DNA of 64,000 nucleotides from Roseovarius sp. A-2 (lineage in GTDB: Bacteria; Pseudomonadota; Alphaproteobacteria; Rhodobacterales; Rhodobacteraceae). Shown one piece after another: positions 54,849 to 63,673 of the stretch (position 1 is its first letter; each line of letters begins with the position of its first letter). The position numbers were made by a program, and so were the translations under genes. The stretch covers positions 99,912 through 163,911 of the forward strand of contig NZ_BDIY01000007.1 in the NCBI RefSeq assembly GCF_002072155.1. Reading direction: 5' to 3'. Below the pieces are notes generated by a model. The model worked only from the letters and a program-made list of their open reading frames with translations, made no database searches and was not told the origin of the DNA.

Positions 54849-55961
54849 TCAGCCTAGCGTAGACAGCTTCGCACGATCCGGCGAGACACGATAGGTCAGT
54901 GCCGCGTCGTCGCGCGTGGCATGGGCATCGGCACTGGCCTGCAAGACGCCGTGATGGGACGATTTCACGCAGACCGGATCGGTCGCATCCGGATCACCGA
55001 GGATCGCCATCGCCTGACAACGACAACCGCCAAAGTCGATTTCCTTGCGCTCGCAGCTCCGGCAAGGCTCCTGCATCCAGTCGGTGCCGCGATAGGCATT
55101 GAACGCCGCGCCCTTGTACCAGATGTCATACAGGGGCCGCTCGCTCACGTTGTCAAAGCTCAGATGCGGGATGCTTTGGGCCGCGTGGCAGGGCAAAACC
55201 TGCCCGTCGGGAATGACGTTGAGGCCGCTGCTGCCCCAGCCGCCCATGCAGCGTTTGGGCAGGTCCTCGTGATAATCGGCGGGCACATAGTCGATCACCA
55301 GCCGCCCCTTGAGGCGCGCCCGCGCCTCGGCCACCAGCCGTGTCGCCTCGTGCGCCTGTTCGCGCGTCGGCATCAACGCATCGCGATTCTCCAGCGCCCA
55401 GCCGTGAAATTGCACCGTCGCCACCTCGATCCGGCGCGCGCCTATTTCCTCGGCCATCTCGATGGCGCGTGGCAATTGATGCAGGTTGCGCCGGTGCAGC
55501 ACGGCGTTCAGCGTCAGCGGAAAGCCGATCGCACCGATCCACTCGGCCACCTGCATCTTGCGGGCAAAGCCGCCGCGATAGCCGCCGATCTCGTCGGCCA
55601 TGGCCGGATCGGTGCCTTGCAATGACAGCTGCACATGATCGAGCCCGGCAGCGTCCAGGTCCTTCAACCGACGCTCGGTCAGGCCAATGCCCGAGGTGAT
55701 CAGATTGGTGTAAAGCCCCGCCTCGCGCGCTCCGGCAACGAGGTCTGTCAGATCGCGGCGCGACGCGGGCTCACCCCCCGACAGGTGCAGTTGCAACACC
55801 CCCAGATCAGCCGCCTGCCGGAACACGTCCACCCATGTCGCCGTATCCAACTCACGCTCCTGCCGGGTCAGTTCCAGCGGATTCGAACAATAGGGGCATG
55901 AGAGCGGACAGCGATGCGTCAACTCGGCCAGCATGGCTATGGGTGGATTGACCTTGATCAT
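54849..55961 (-). CDS. pqqE: PqqA peptide cyclase PqqE (radical SAM)
   Basis: 370 residues. Radical SAM cluster CPLSCPYC near residues 18-25, LHLSGGEPASRRDL, and SPASM-type auxiliary cysteines CRSCERKEIDFGGCRCQA near the C-terminus. Links Glu and Tyr of PqqA, the first step to PQQ. Overlaps pqqD by ATGA. Confidence 0.97.
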   Translation of the reverse strand: MIKVNPPIAMLAELTHRCPLSCPYCSNPLELTRQERELDTATWVDVFRQAADLGVLQLHLSGGEPASRRDLTDLVAGAREAGLYTNLITSGIGLTERRLKDLDAAGLDHVQLSLQGTDPAMADEIGGYRGGFARKMQVAEWIGAIGFPLTLNAVLHRRNLHQLPRAIEMAEEIGARRIEVATVQFHGWALENRDALMPTREQAHEATRLVAEARARLKGRLVIDYVPADYHEDLPKRCMGGWGSSGLNVIPDGQVLPCHAAQSIPHLSFDNVSERPLYDIWYKGAAFNAYRGTDWMQEPCRSCERKEIDFGGCRCQAMAILGDPDATDPVCVKSSHHGVLQASADAHATRDDAALTYRVSPDRAKLSTLG

Positions 55962-56236
55962 GCAGTCACGTCCAGAAACCGACGGTCGCGCAATGCGGAC
56001 AGAAACCCGGCGCTGTCCTCGACGATCTGCTCGAGCGGCGCCTCGTATTTCGCGGCCAGCATCTGCGTGATCTCTCCGAAACTGCGCCGCCCGTCCACCT
56101 CGGACAGGATCGCATGCCCGACCGCATCAAGCGTCAGCGCACGCTCGGGTGCCAGCAGCACCCAGGTTTCGCGCACCCGGTCGAAATGCAGCCGCACACC
56201 GCGCGGCAGGGCGGGGATGTCGGCAGGTTTCATCAC
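55958..56236 (-). CDS. pqqD: PQQ biosynthesis protein PqqD
   Basis: 92 residues. PRGVRLHFDRVRETWVLLAPERALTLDAVGHAILSEVDGRRSFGEIT is the complete PqqD peptide-chaperone fold. Delivers PqqA to PqqE. Coupled to pqqC and pqqE by ATGA overlaps. Confidence 0.96.
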   Translation of the reverse strand: MMKPADIPALPRGVRLHFDRVRETWVLLAPERALTLDAVGHAILSEVDGRRSFGEITQMLAAKYEAPLEQIVEDSAGFLSALRDRRFLDVTA

Positions 56237-56982
56237 GACGCCCTCTGCATAATCAGCCCCTCACCCGGCTGCCACGCGCCGGGCGGGATGCACGCGGGTG
56301 CCACATAGGCCGCGTAAAGCGCATCCAGCTGCGCCCATAGCACATCGGTCTTGAAGATCAGCGCGGCGGCGGCGGCCTCCTGTTTTTCGCCGGTGTCGGC
56401 GTGGTCCAGCACCCATTGCAACCCGAATGCCACGTCCTTGGGTGCCTCTTTCAACCGATTGCGGAAATAGGACAGCGAACTGTCATCGGCGAACTCGTAA
56501 TTTTGCAACAGCCCTTCGATGCGCTGCGCGTGGATCTTGGGCGCGAAAAGCTCGGTCAGCGAGGCGGCGACCGCCTCCAGCAGGGTCTTATCGCGCACGA
56601 AGCGCACATAGGCATCGACGGCAAACCGCGTGGCGGGCAACACGCCATTGGTCGAGGCCACGTAATCGGGGTCGAGCCCCACCGCCTCGGCCAGCCGAAG
56701 CCAGCGGCGAATGCCGCCCTCGTTGGTGTCGGTGCCGTCGTGATCCTCGATCCGCGACCGCCAGATGCGCCGCAGGTCCGGGTCCTCGACCCGGCTCATG
56801 AAGGCCGCGTCCTTCATCGGGATCGAATGCTGATAGTAATACCGGTTGATCACCCAGGCCCGCACCTGATCGGGGGTGCAGTCCCCCCCGTGCAACATTC
56901 CGTGAAACGGATGCCGGTCGTGATAGCGCTCCGCCCCGATCTGCCGCAGGCGTGCCTCGAATTCCTCTTTCGACGGGGTCAT
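56233..56982 (-). CDS. pqqC: Pyrroloquinoline-quinone synthase PqqC
   Basis: 249 residues from the ATG at 56982 (MTPSKEEFEARLRQIG), which overlaps the pqqB stop. PFHGMLHGGDCTPDQVRAWVINRYYYQHSIPMKDAAFMSR carries His/Tyr/Arg of the active site; oxidises the final intermediate to PQQ with O2. Confidence 0.96.
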   Translation of the reverse strand: MTPSKEEFEARLRQIGAERYHDRHPFHGMLHGGDCTPDQVRAWVINRYYYQHSIPMKDAAFMSRVEDPDLRRIWRSRIEDHDGTDTNEGGIRRWLRLAEAVGLDPDYVASTNGVLPATRFAVDAYVRFVRDKTLLEAVAASLTELFAPKIHAQRIEGLLQNYEFADDSSLSYFRNRLKEAPKDVAFGLQWVLDHADTGEKQEAAAAALIFKTDVLWAQLDALYAAYVAPACIPPGAWQPGEGLIMQRAS

Positions 56983-57875
56983 GCCGTGATCTCCATTCCA
57001 TCCTGACCGATGATCCATCCCGCCGTCTCGGCCTCGGCGCGCTCACTCGATCCGGGGCGCAGGACGGGGTTGGTGTTGTTCATGTGCACAAAAACCTTCT
57101 GCCCGATGGTACGCCCGGCAAAGGCGGCGATCGAGCCGTCCGCCCCGCTCATCGACATATGCCCCATGCGCTTGCCGGTCTTCTCGCCCAGTCCCGCGCG
57201 CTGCATCTCATCGTCGCGCCACAGCGTGCCGTCGAAAAACACCGTATCCGCGCCGTCCAGCCGCTCGGCCAGCGTGTCGCTCAGCCTCGCGCAGCCCGGA
57301 ATGTAATAAACCCGCGTCTCGCCCGCGCACAATTCCACCCCAACGGTCTGCTCACCGATCAGATCGGTCTGCACCTCGCCCGCTTCCAGATAGAGCGGCA
57401 CCTTGCCCGGCACGGCGAACAGCGTCGCGCGCAGACCCGGCACCAGTTCGAACGGCGTATCCAGCGCAATCGCCGCCCGGTCCACGACCGACCGGTTCAG
57501 CGCATCGAAAATCGGGTTGGCGTCCAGCACCGCGTGAATGCCCGGCGTCGCGTAGAGGGTAAAGGCCTGCATTTCGCGCAGCGTTAACAGCCCCGCCACA
57601 TGATCAATATCACCATTCGTGATCAAGACAGACCGCAGCGGCAGCTCGCGCAGCCCGTTTGGATGGAGAGACGGGGCACGCGCGAACTGCTCCCTGATAT
57701 CAGGAGAAGCGTTCAGGATCGCCCAACTGACGCCATCGGCCGTCACGGCCAGCGATGACTGTGTTTGAGCAGGAATGTCCCCCGCTCGCGCGAGATTACA
57801 ATTCGGGCACCCGCAATTCCATTGCGGCAGGCCGCCACCGGCAGCCGCCCCGAGTATGCGCGCGCGGAAGGTCAT
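56979..57875 (-). CDS. pqqB: PQQ biosynthesis protein PqqB
   Basis: 298 residues, metallo-beta-lactamase fold. GGLPQWNCGCPNCNLAR holds the family-specific cysteines; ITNGDIDHVAGLLTLRE the metal site. Acts as a hydroxylase on the cross-linked intermediate. Confidence 0.95.
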   Translation of the reverse strand: MTFRARILGAAAGGGLPQWNCGCPNCNLARAGDIPAQTQSSLAVTADGVSWAILNASPDIREQFARAPSLHPNGLRELPLRSVLITNGDIDHVAGLLTLREMQAFTLYATPGIHAVLDANPIFDALNRSVVDRAAIALDTPFELVPGLRATLFAVPGKVPLYLEAGEVQTDLIGEQTVGVELCAGETRVYYIPGCARLSDTLAERLDGADTVFFDGTLWRDDEMQRAGLGEKTGKRMGHMSMSGADGSIAAFAGRTIGQKVFVHMNNTNPVLRPGSSERAEAETAGWIIGQDGMEITA

Positions 57876-57897
57876 GTCGTCGCGCGCACCCTCGTAT

Positions 57898-57996
57898 TCA
57901 GAACAGCACTTCGCGGTCGTCTTCGAATTCCGGGCCGTACATGTTGATTTCCATGCCGCACTCGATTTCGCGGAGCGTGGGTTTGGTCCATGCCAT
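57898..57996 (-). CDS. pqqA: PQQ precursor peptide PqqA
   Basis: 32 residues opening MAWTKPTLREIECGMEI, with Glu16 and Tyr20 as the two cross-linked residues (E-I-N-M-Y), then GPEFEDDREVLF. A strong GAGGAGGA ribosome site precedes it. Below ordinary length cut-offs. First gene of pqqABCDE. The extra C-terminal acidic residues beyond the Tyr are common in rhodobacterial PqqA. Confidence 0.95.
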   Translation of the reverse strand: MAWTKPTLREIECGMEINMYGPEFEDDREVLF

Positions 57997-58086
57997 GACA
58001 GGGGTCCTCCTCATTGGTATGTCCTTATGACAGTGCCAGACTGCCAGATCACTGGTACTCGGGCTACCCTTATTTTTTTAAGAGAT

Positions 58087-58106
58087 ATGCCGACTTTGGT
58101 CGGCAT
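58087..58106. other. Hairpin upstream of pqqA
   Basis: ATGCCGAC and GTCGGCAT around TTTG, a perfect 8-bp dyad 91 bp upstream of pqqA, next to an A/T-rich tract (58067-58086). Could be an operator or a leader stem; the spacer 57997-58278 shows no coding gene. Confidence 0.5.
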
Positions 58107-58278
58107 CAAGGGGGGGCGATGCGGGGGGGAATGCCCTCAACGCAAAACCCCTTGCTGCGTCTGGACCTAATCTCGAATCCAAAATCACCGGCAGACAGCT
58201 TGCGCCGCAGATACCCGCTATAGACATCTGAACCGCCCTGGTTTTCCCGGAGCGGTTCAATCAGGCACAGGGTAAGGA

Positions 58279-58790
58279 TTGCTTCTCCTGCACAAACAGA
58301 CCGCCACCAGCGCCGGCATCCACAAGGCGACCGTGGTGATTGACGAAAACCCCGCCCCGATGGCTGCGGAGTCGGGCTTTTCCGAGGCGATGGCCCCGCT
58401 CGATTTCGAACTGCGCGTGCGCGTGAACCAGTATTCCAACGTCCGTGTCATCGCCGAAACCGACGATGGACTGCACATGACCGGGCGCTTTGACAAGGCG
58501 TCGGGCGGCTGTTCGGCCCTCGCCGCGAGGCTCAGAGCATGGTGCGCCACGCCAACTATTCCGGGTTGTAGCGCGACCAGATCACCCAGCTTTTCATCCC
58601 CGCCCCTTTCATCGACCATATGGAGGTCTGGCAGGGCAACGACATGCTCTTTACCAAGGATGGCGGCATCTCGATCTCGGAAAACCCGGTCTTCCGATTT
58701 TCATATGACGACAACGGATCGACCGACCTGCGCGTGATGGCCACCGATACCGAGGGCGACCGGTTCGAGAGGGTGCTGCCCAAGGGGGCG
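58279..58790 (+). pseudogene. Broken gene for quinoprotein-dehydrogenase-associated SoxYZ-like carrier
   Basis: The first part reads KATVVIDENPAPMAAESGF...LRVRVNQYSNVRVIAETDDG...KASGGCSA, the SoxY half with its carrier Cys. A frameshift near 58520-58530 moves the frame; it then reads REAQSMVRHANYSG, Leu, an in-frame TAG at 58568 (a CAG would be expected), then QLFIPAPFIDHMEVWQGND...GGISISENPVFRFSY, the SoxZ half. The N-terminus with signal peptide is also missing. These SoxYZ fusions normally accompany methanol/alcohol-type quinoprotein dehydrogenases, so its decay beside pqqABCDE is informative. Confidence 0.8.
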
Positions 58791-58817
58791 GATAGCCGAT
58801 CGCGGCCGTCCGCTGCC

Positions 58818-59597
58818 TTAACGCCCCTCGAACTGCGCCGGGCGTTTTTCGAGAAACGCCATGACGCCCTCCTGAAAGTCGCGGCTCTGGCCGCAGGCAC
58901 CTTGCAGCTTGGCCTCAAGATCAAGTTGTTGATCCATAGTGTTATCCCAGGTGCCCCGGATCGCCTGCTTGACGGCGCGATACGTCTGTGTCGGACCCTT
59001 GGCCAGATGCGCGGCGCGCGCCTGCCAATGTGCCTCGAAGCCCTCGTCGCTGACGCATTCCCAGATCATCCCCCAATCGCTGGCCTGCCGGGCGCTGATC
59101 GGCTCGGCAAATAGGGCGGCTCCCATCGCCTTGGCCATGCCCATTTGACGCGGCAGCGCCCATGTACCGCCCGCATCCGGCATCAGGCCGATCCGCGTAA
59201 AGGCTTGTAGGAAATAGGACGCCTCTGTCGCGATCACCACATCCGCCGAGAGCGCCAGGTTGGCCCCTGCCCCCGCCGCAGGCCCGTTGACCGCGCTGAT
59301 CGTCGGCACCGGGCAGTCGGTGATCGCGCGCAGCATCGGCACGTATTCCTCGCGCAGCACGCGCTCCAGATCGAGGGTCGCGGCATTGCCGCCGTCGCTG
59401 AGATCCTGACCGGAGCAGAACGCCTTGCCCTTGCCGGTGAGCACCACGACGCGTGCCGCGCGTCCGGCATGGGTCATCGCATCGGTGATCTCGGCGCGCA
59501 TCTGGGTATTGAGCGCGTTCATCTTGTCGGCCCGGTCGAGGCAAAGGACGGCAACGCCCTCGATGATCTCAAGCGTGATGGTCTGGTAATCTTTCAC
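58818..59597 (-). CDS. Enoyl-CoA hydratase/isomerase (PaaG-like)
   Basis: 259 residues from the GTG at 59597, which has AGGAGG ten bases upstream; an in-frame ATG at 59618 lacks one. Crotonase fold: oxyanion-forming GKAFCSGQDLSD and AVNGPAAGAGANLALSADVVIA. Residue pattern (FTRIGLMPDAGGTWALPRQMG) fits PaaG-type 2-(1,2-epoxy-1,2-dihydrophenyl)acetyl-CoA isomerases. In Roseobacter genomes it commonly follows ccmH. Specific substrate not proved. Confidence 0.9.
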   Translation of the reverse strand: MKDYQTITLEIIEGVAVLCLDRADKMNALNTQMRAEITDAMTHAGRAARVVVLTGKGKAFCSGQDLSDGGNAATLDLERVLREEYVPMLRAITDCPVPTISAVNGPAAGAGANLALSADVVIATEASYFLQAFTRIGLMPDAGGTWALPRQMGMAKAMGAALFAEPISARQASDWGMIWECVSDEGFEAHWQARAAHLAKGPTQTYRAVKQAIRGTWDNTMDQQLDLEAKLQGACGQSRDFQEGVMAFLEKRPAQFEGR

Positions 59598-59670
59598 GGG
59601 AATCGGCCCTCCTGACATGGTCTCGGGGATCAAACCCTATCGTTGCCCCCGGGCCAAGGGCAACGGCGCG

Positions 59671-60123
59671 TCAGTCGTCGAGAATCTCGCGCAGGCGGCG
59701 CTCTTCTGCCTCGCTCAGACGGGCGACCGCGCGTTCGGGTGTTTGCGCCCGGCCGCGCAGGTATATCCCTGCCATCAGCAGGCCCGCGCCCAGCATGATC
59801 GGCCCAGCCATCCACAACAGCAGGTTGGAGCCGCCGGTGCGCGGCTTGAGCAGCACGTATTCGCCGTAACGGTCGACGACGAAATCGACGACCTCCTCGT
59901 TGGTGTCCCCCACCACCAGCCGCTCGCGCACCAGAAGGCGCAGGTCGCGGGCCAGTTCGGCGTTGGAATCGTCAATGCTTTCGTTGCGACAGACCAGACA
60001 GCGCAGGCCCGCCGAGATATCGCGCGCGCGATCCTCCAGCACCGGATTGTCGAGAATCTCGTCCGGTTGCACCGCAAACGCCGGGGCCGTGATCACACAG
60101 AGTACAAGGAACAGGCGTTTCAT
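59671..60123 (-). CDS. ccmH: Cytochrome c maturation protein CcmH
   Basis: 150 residues from the ATG at 60123, overlapping the ccmF stop (ATGA). Signal peptide MKRLFLVLCVITAPAFA, CxxC motif LRCLVCRNESI, a C-terminal membrane helix near 105-125. Reduces apocytochrome heme-site cysteines in the periplasm together with CcmF. Confidence 0.96.
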   Translation of the reverse strand: MKRLFLVLCVITAPAFAVQPDEILDNPVLEDRARDISAGLRCLVCRNESIDDSNAELARDLRLLVRERLVVGDTNEEVVDFVVDRYGEYVLLKPRTGGSNLLLWMAGPIMLGAGLLMAGIYLRGRAQTPERAVARLSEAEERRLREILDD

Positions 60124-62084
60124 TCCGCGGGCACCCCTTGCGGCAGCTTGCGCGCCCCGGCGGCAACCCGGTAGCGGCGGTCGCTGAGCGACAGGAATCC
60201 GCCAAGCGCCATCAGGATCGAACCACCCCAGATCCAGTTCGCCAGCGGTTTGTAATAGCTGCGCACGGCCCATCCTCCGCCCTCCTGCGGATCGCCGATC
60301 ACCACGTAGATGTCGCGCAGGAACGCGTTATCGAGCGCCGCCTCGGTCGTAGGCATCTGCGCCACCGGATAGACGCGCTTTTCGGGCTGCATCTCGGCGA
60401 TCTCGCGGCCGTTTTGGCTGAGGGTAAAGGTGGCCTTGGTGGCCACGTAATTCGGACCCTGCTCCTGATGCACCTCGTCGAGGCGCAGCCCGTAGCCCGC
60501 AATCTCGAAATCCTGTCCGACCTGAAGCACCCGGATATCCTCGGCCTCCCAGGCCATCATCGCGGCGACCCCGGCCATGGTCACGCCCAGACCGCCATGC
60601 GCCACCGCCTTGCCCCAGTCAGCGCGTGGCAGACGGGTCAGGCGCGCCAGCCGCCCGGTGCCGCGCCCGGTGCGTGCCCAGATATCGACGGCAGACCCCG
60701 CAACCAGCCAGGCCCCCAGAAACAGACCCATGGGCCCGAGCGCCGAGCGCCCGGACTGCATCGCCCAAGCCAGCGCCCCGATGGCCACGGCCAACGCGAA
60801 GGCGGGGATCAGCTGACGCACGATCCGGCCCACCGTCGCGCGCTTCCATGCCAGCATCGCCCCGACCGGAAGAACCAGGCCCAGAGCCACCATGAACGGG
60901 GTGAATGCGGCGTTGAAGAATGGCGCGCCGACCGAGAGTTTTCGGTCGAACGCCATCTCGGCGATCAGCGGCCACATCGTGCCGATGAACACGACGAAAC
61001 AGGCCACCGCCAGCAGGATATTGTTGAGCACCAGCACCGATTCCCGGCTGACCATGCTGAACACGCCCCGCGCCTGCATGACATTGGCGCGTGCCGCGAA
61101 CAGCGTGAGCGCCCCCATCATGAAGGCCGCGGTGATGCCCAGCAGGAACACGCCGCGCTCGGGGTCGGTGGCGAAGGCATGTACGCTTGTCAGCACGCCC
61201 GAGCGGGTGATGAAGGCACCGATCATAGAAAACCCGAAGGCGATGATCGCCAGCAGGATGGTCCAGCTTTTCAAGGATTCACGCTTTTCCACCACGATGG
61301 CGGAATGCAGCAGGGCGGCGGCAATCAGCCAGGGCATGAAGCTGGCATTTTCGACCGGGTCCCAGAACCAGAAGCCGCCCCAACCCAATTCATAATAAGC
61401 CCACCAGGACCCAAGGCCGATACCGATGGTCAGGAATATCCACGCCGCCAGCGTGTAGGGCCGCACCCAACGGCCCCAGGCCGCATCGACCCGCCCCTCG
61501 ATCAGGGCGGCCACCGCAAAGGAGAAGGTCATCGAAAGCCCGACATAACCGAGATAGAGGAACGGCGGGTGAAACGCGAGGCCCGGATCCTGTAGCAGCG
61601 GGTTGAGATCCTGCCCGTTGAATGGCGGTGTCCCCATCCGCAAAAACGGGTTGGAGGTGAGCAGGATGAAGGCGAAGAACGCGGCCCCGATCATCGCCTG
61701 CACGCTCAGCACCCGCGCCTTGAGCGAGGGCGGCAGGTTCGCGCCGAACCACGCCACCGCCCCGCCAAAGAGCGTGACGATCAGCACCCAAAGCAGCATC
61801 GAGCCCTCGTGATTGCCCCACACGCCGGTGATCTTGTAGAGCATCGGCTTGTCGGTATGGCTGTTCAGCGTGACAAGCCGCAACGAGAAATCCGAGGTGA
61901 CAAAGGCCCATGTGAGCGCCGCAAAAGACGCCGCCGTCAGCAGGAATTGTATCGTCGCCGCAGGTTCGGCAAAGGCCATCCACCCTGGCCAGCGTTTATG
62001 CGCGCCGATCAGAGGGATGACCGCCTGCGCGCAGGCGACGAGAAAAGCCAGGATAAGGGCGAAGTGACCGAGTTCTGTAATCAT
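60120..62084 (-). CDS. ccmF: Heme lyase CcmF
   Basis: 654 residues with about 15 helices. WWD domain GGFWFWDPVENASFMPW near residues 233-250 and flanking heme-ligating His. Attaches heme to apocytochromes. Followed by ccmH. ccmE is not between it and the holin gene, so the rest of the ccm genes are elsewhere. Confidence 0.96.
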   Translation of the reverse strand: MITELGHFALILAFLVACAQAVIPLIGAHKRWPGWMAFAEPAATIQFLLTAASFAALTWAFVTSDFSLRLVTLNSHTDKPMLYKITGVWGNHEGSMLLWVLIVTLFGGAVAWFGANLPPSLKARVLSVQAMIGAAFFAFILLTSNPFLRMGTPPFNGQDLNPLLQDPGLAFHPPFLYLGYVGLSMTFSFAVAALIEGRVDAAWGRWVRPYTLAAWIFLTIGIGLGSWWAYYELGWGGFWFWDPVENASFMPWLIAAALLHSAIVVEKRESLKSWTILLAIIAFGFSMIGAFITRSGVLTSVHAFATDPERGVFLLGITAAFMMGALTLFAARANVMQARGVFSMVSRESVLVLNNILLAVACFVVFIGTMWPLIAEMAFDRKLSVGAPFFNAAFTPFMVALGLVLPVGAMLAWKRATVGRIVRQLIPAFALAVAIGALAWAMQSGRSALGPMGLFLGAWLVAGSAVDIWARTGRGTGRLARLTRLPRADWGKAVAHGGLGVTMAGVAAMMAWEAEDIRVLQVGQDFEIAGYGLRLDEVHQEQGPNYVATKATFTLSQNGREIAEMQPEKRVYPVAQMPTTEAALDNAFLRDIYVVIGDPQEGGGWAVRSYYKPLANWIWGGSILMALGGFLSLSDRRYRVAAGARKLPQGVPAE

Positions 62085-62162
62085 GCGTCAGAGATAACGC
62101 AGGCTCGCCCCCGCGCCAATCGTAATCGGCGCAGGGCGCGGTTCACATTGTCGCGGGCGAGT

Positions 62163-62723
62163 TCATCCTTTCGCGCGCCATTCCTCCAGCGCCGGATTGC
62201 CTGAGGGGTTGAGCACGTGCAGCGCGATATCGGCATTGGAGCCGGGGTCGGCGGCACCGGGGCTGTCCGCGCGCAAGGCACGCAGGTGCGCCACGCTCTC
62301 CACCACCTGCGGCGCGCGCGCCAGCGTGGCGGCGATGGAGCGCTGAAAGTCCTGCCCCTTCACCTGATAGCGCGCGCCGAAATAGAAACTGACGATCGCG
62401 CCCAACAGCCACCAGAGCGGATCGGGCACCAGCGCCAGCCCCGCCATCCGCTCGCCGAACCACAGGGGGTCGACCATCGCCGCGATGAAAAGCGCCAGGG
62501 TGCCGAGTGCCAGGGCCGGGCGCGGAACGCGGTTCATGCCGTCGATGATCCGGTCGAACAGCCCGCGCCCGGTGTCCCGAAACTCCGCCGCCATCTGGTC
62601 GAGCGCGGCGCGCTGCGTCTCGAACCGGCGCTGATCGGCGGCCTCGGCGTTGACGCGAAATACCTCGGCAGTGTCGCGCACCACGTTGCCACCGGCACCA
62701 AACAATGCCCGCAGGATATCCAT
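62163..62723 (-). CDS. Holin family protein (GTA/phage 3TM type)
   Basis: 186 residues from the ATG at 62723, overlapping the muramidase stop as TGATG (an upstream ATG two codons earlier is in frame). MDILRALFGAGGNVVRDTAEVFRVN is the amphipathic N-terminal segment; hydrophobic stretches near 75-93 and 101-120. The protein family is shared by gene transfer agents and phages, and forms membrane holes that let the endolysin reach peptidoglycan. Paired with the muramidase gene. Confidence 0.85.
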   Translation of the reverse strand: MDILRALFGAGGNVVRDTAEVFRVNAEAADQRRFETQRAALDQMAAEFRDTGRGLFDRIIDGMNRVPRPALALGTLALFIAAMVDPLWFGERMAGLALVPDPLWWLLGAIVSFYFGARYQVKGQDFQRSIAATLARAPQVVESVAHLRALRADSPGAADPGSNADIALHVLNPSGNPALEEWRAKG

Positions 62724-63331
62724 CACCATGCCGCCACCCTTTCCTGAAATGCCCGATCGCCAAGGTGAAAGCGCGGCGCAATGAACTCTTCGGCGCGGCG
62801 AATCCAGCCGCCTTTGCCGCCCGAGCGCGTCCGCGCGAACTTGCGGCTCGTGGGGCGGGCATCGGCCAGGGCAAAGTAATAATTGCGCCGCGCGATCCCA
62901 TAGGCATCGGCGATGTGATCCGGGGCCGCATGTGCCGCGCGCGCCGCCGCGGCCTGCGTCTGCGGTCCGATGATTCCGTCCACATCCACCGCCTCGCCCA
63001 TTTCGCGCAGCAGACGTTGCAGGATCTTCACCGCGTTGGCACCGGCATTGACATACATGTCAAAGACGCTGGCGCGCAGCGCCTCAGGCAGACCCGCGAT
63101 ACCGGGCCGACGATAGAAATGATCGATAAAGATGGCCACCGCCTGCCCCCGGCTGAGCCCCCTCACATCGCCGACATCCACGTCGCCATCGCGGTCGAGA
63201 TCAAGCCCCAGCCGCCGCATCGTGTGGATCGTCACCCCGAAATTGGTGGCCCCGCCGGGATCGTCAGGGTCGTTCACGAAGCCGCCCTCGCGCGCGACGA
63301 TCTCTTCGGCTATCTGTTCAATGCTTTGCAT
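62723..63331 (-). CDS. Holin-associated N-acetylmuramidase (GH108 type) with EF-hand-like loop
   Basis: 202 residues. Glycoside hydrolase 108 opening VAREGGFVNDPDDPGGATNFGVT contains the catalytic Glu (EGG) and the substrate-binding GGATNFG. Residues about 44-56 read DLDRDGDVDVGDV, the Asp spacing of an EF-hand/dockerin Ca2+ loop. DGIIGPQTQAA is a peptidoglycan-binding turn. No signal peptide, so release depends on the holin. Matches the lysis module of rhodobacterial gene transfer agents (endolysin plus holin located away from the structural genes). Confidence 0.88.
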   Translation of the reverse strand: MQSIEQIAEEIVAREGGFVNDPDDPGGATNFGVTIHTMRRLGLDLDRDGDVDVGDVRGLSRGQAVAIFIDHFYRRPGIAGLPEALRASVFDMYVNAGANAVKILQRLLREMGEAVDVDGIIGPQTQAAAARAAHAAPDHIADAYGIARRNYYFALADARPTSRKFARTRSGGKGGWIRRAEEFIAPRFHLGDRAFQERVAAW

Positions 63332-63673
63332 CCGCCTGCCCTATTTTCTCGCGTGAAACATCGCCGACAAGGATCAGGTCATAGGGGTTAACGAGCCGAA
63401 AGCGCCGCGCGCGGTCGTCTTGCCGACCCGTTTTTTTATCGTGGCGTTCCTTCGGCAAACGCCGAGTACATAAAGGTTGCACCGTTCTGCATTGTGCAAC
63501 CCCGAATTGATTCGCGGTATTGCTTTGGTAAACCGTTGCGAAAACAAGCGCCTACCTGTCAATATAACTTTACTTCACGTAAGGTCACTTTTGTGTTATT
63601 CTTCTCTTGGTTGCATTTCACAAAATTTCGACGACCTGCAGCCATTCATTGTTTATAGCTTATGGAGGATAAT
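63332..63673. other. AT-rich intergenic region before the small Cys-tailed peptide
   Basis: 342 bp without a supportable gene. Clearly lower GC from about 63480 on. It should carry the muramidase promoter on one strand and that of the small peptide gene on the other. It holds an inverted repeat at 63475. Confidence 0.5.
63475..63501. promoter_or_regulatory. Inverted repeat GGTTGCAC/GTGCAACC
   Basis: Perfect 8-bp arms with an 11-bp spacer in the divergent promoter region of the endolysin operon and the small peptide gene. A regulator-binding site is possible. No T tract, so not a terminator. Confidence 0.4.

Noticed and set aside
58228..58258. GAACCGC/GCGGTTC dyad upstream of the SoxYZ pseudogene
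   Set aside because: Long loop and no T tract; may be a remnant promoter element but nothing supports a call.
63436..63468. Hairpin GGCGTT/AACGCC as a terminator
   Set aside because: The flanking run is on the wrong side of the stem for either strand.
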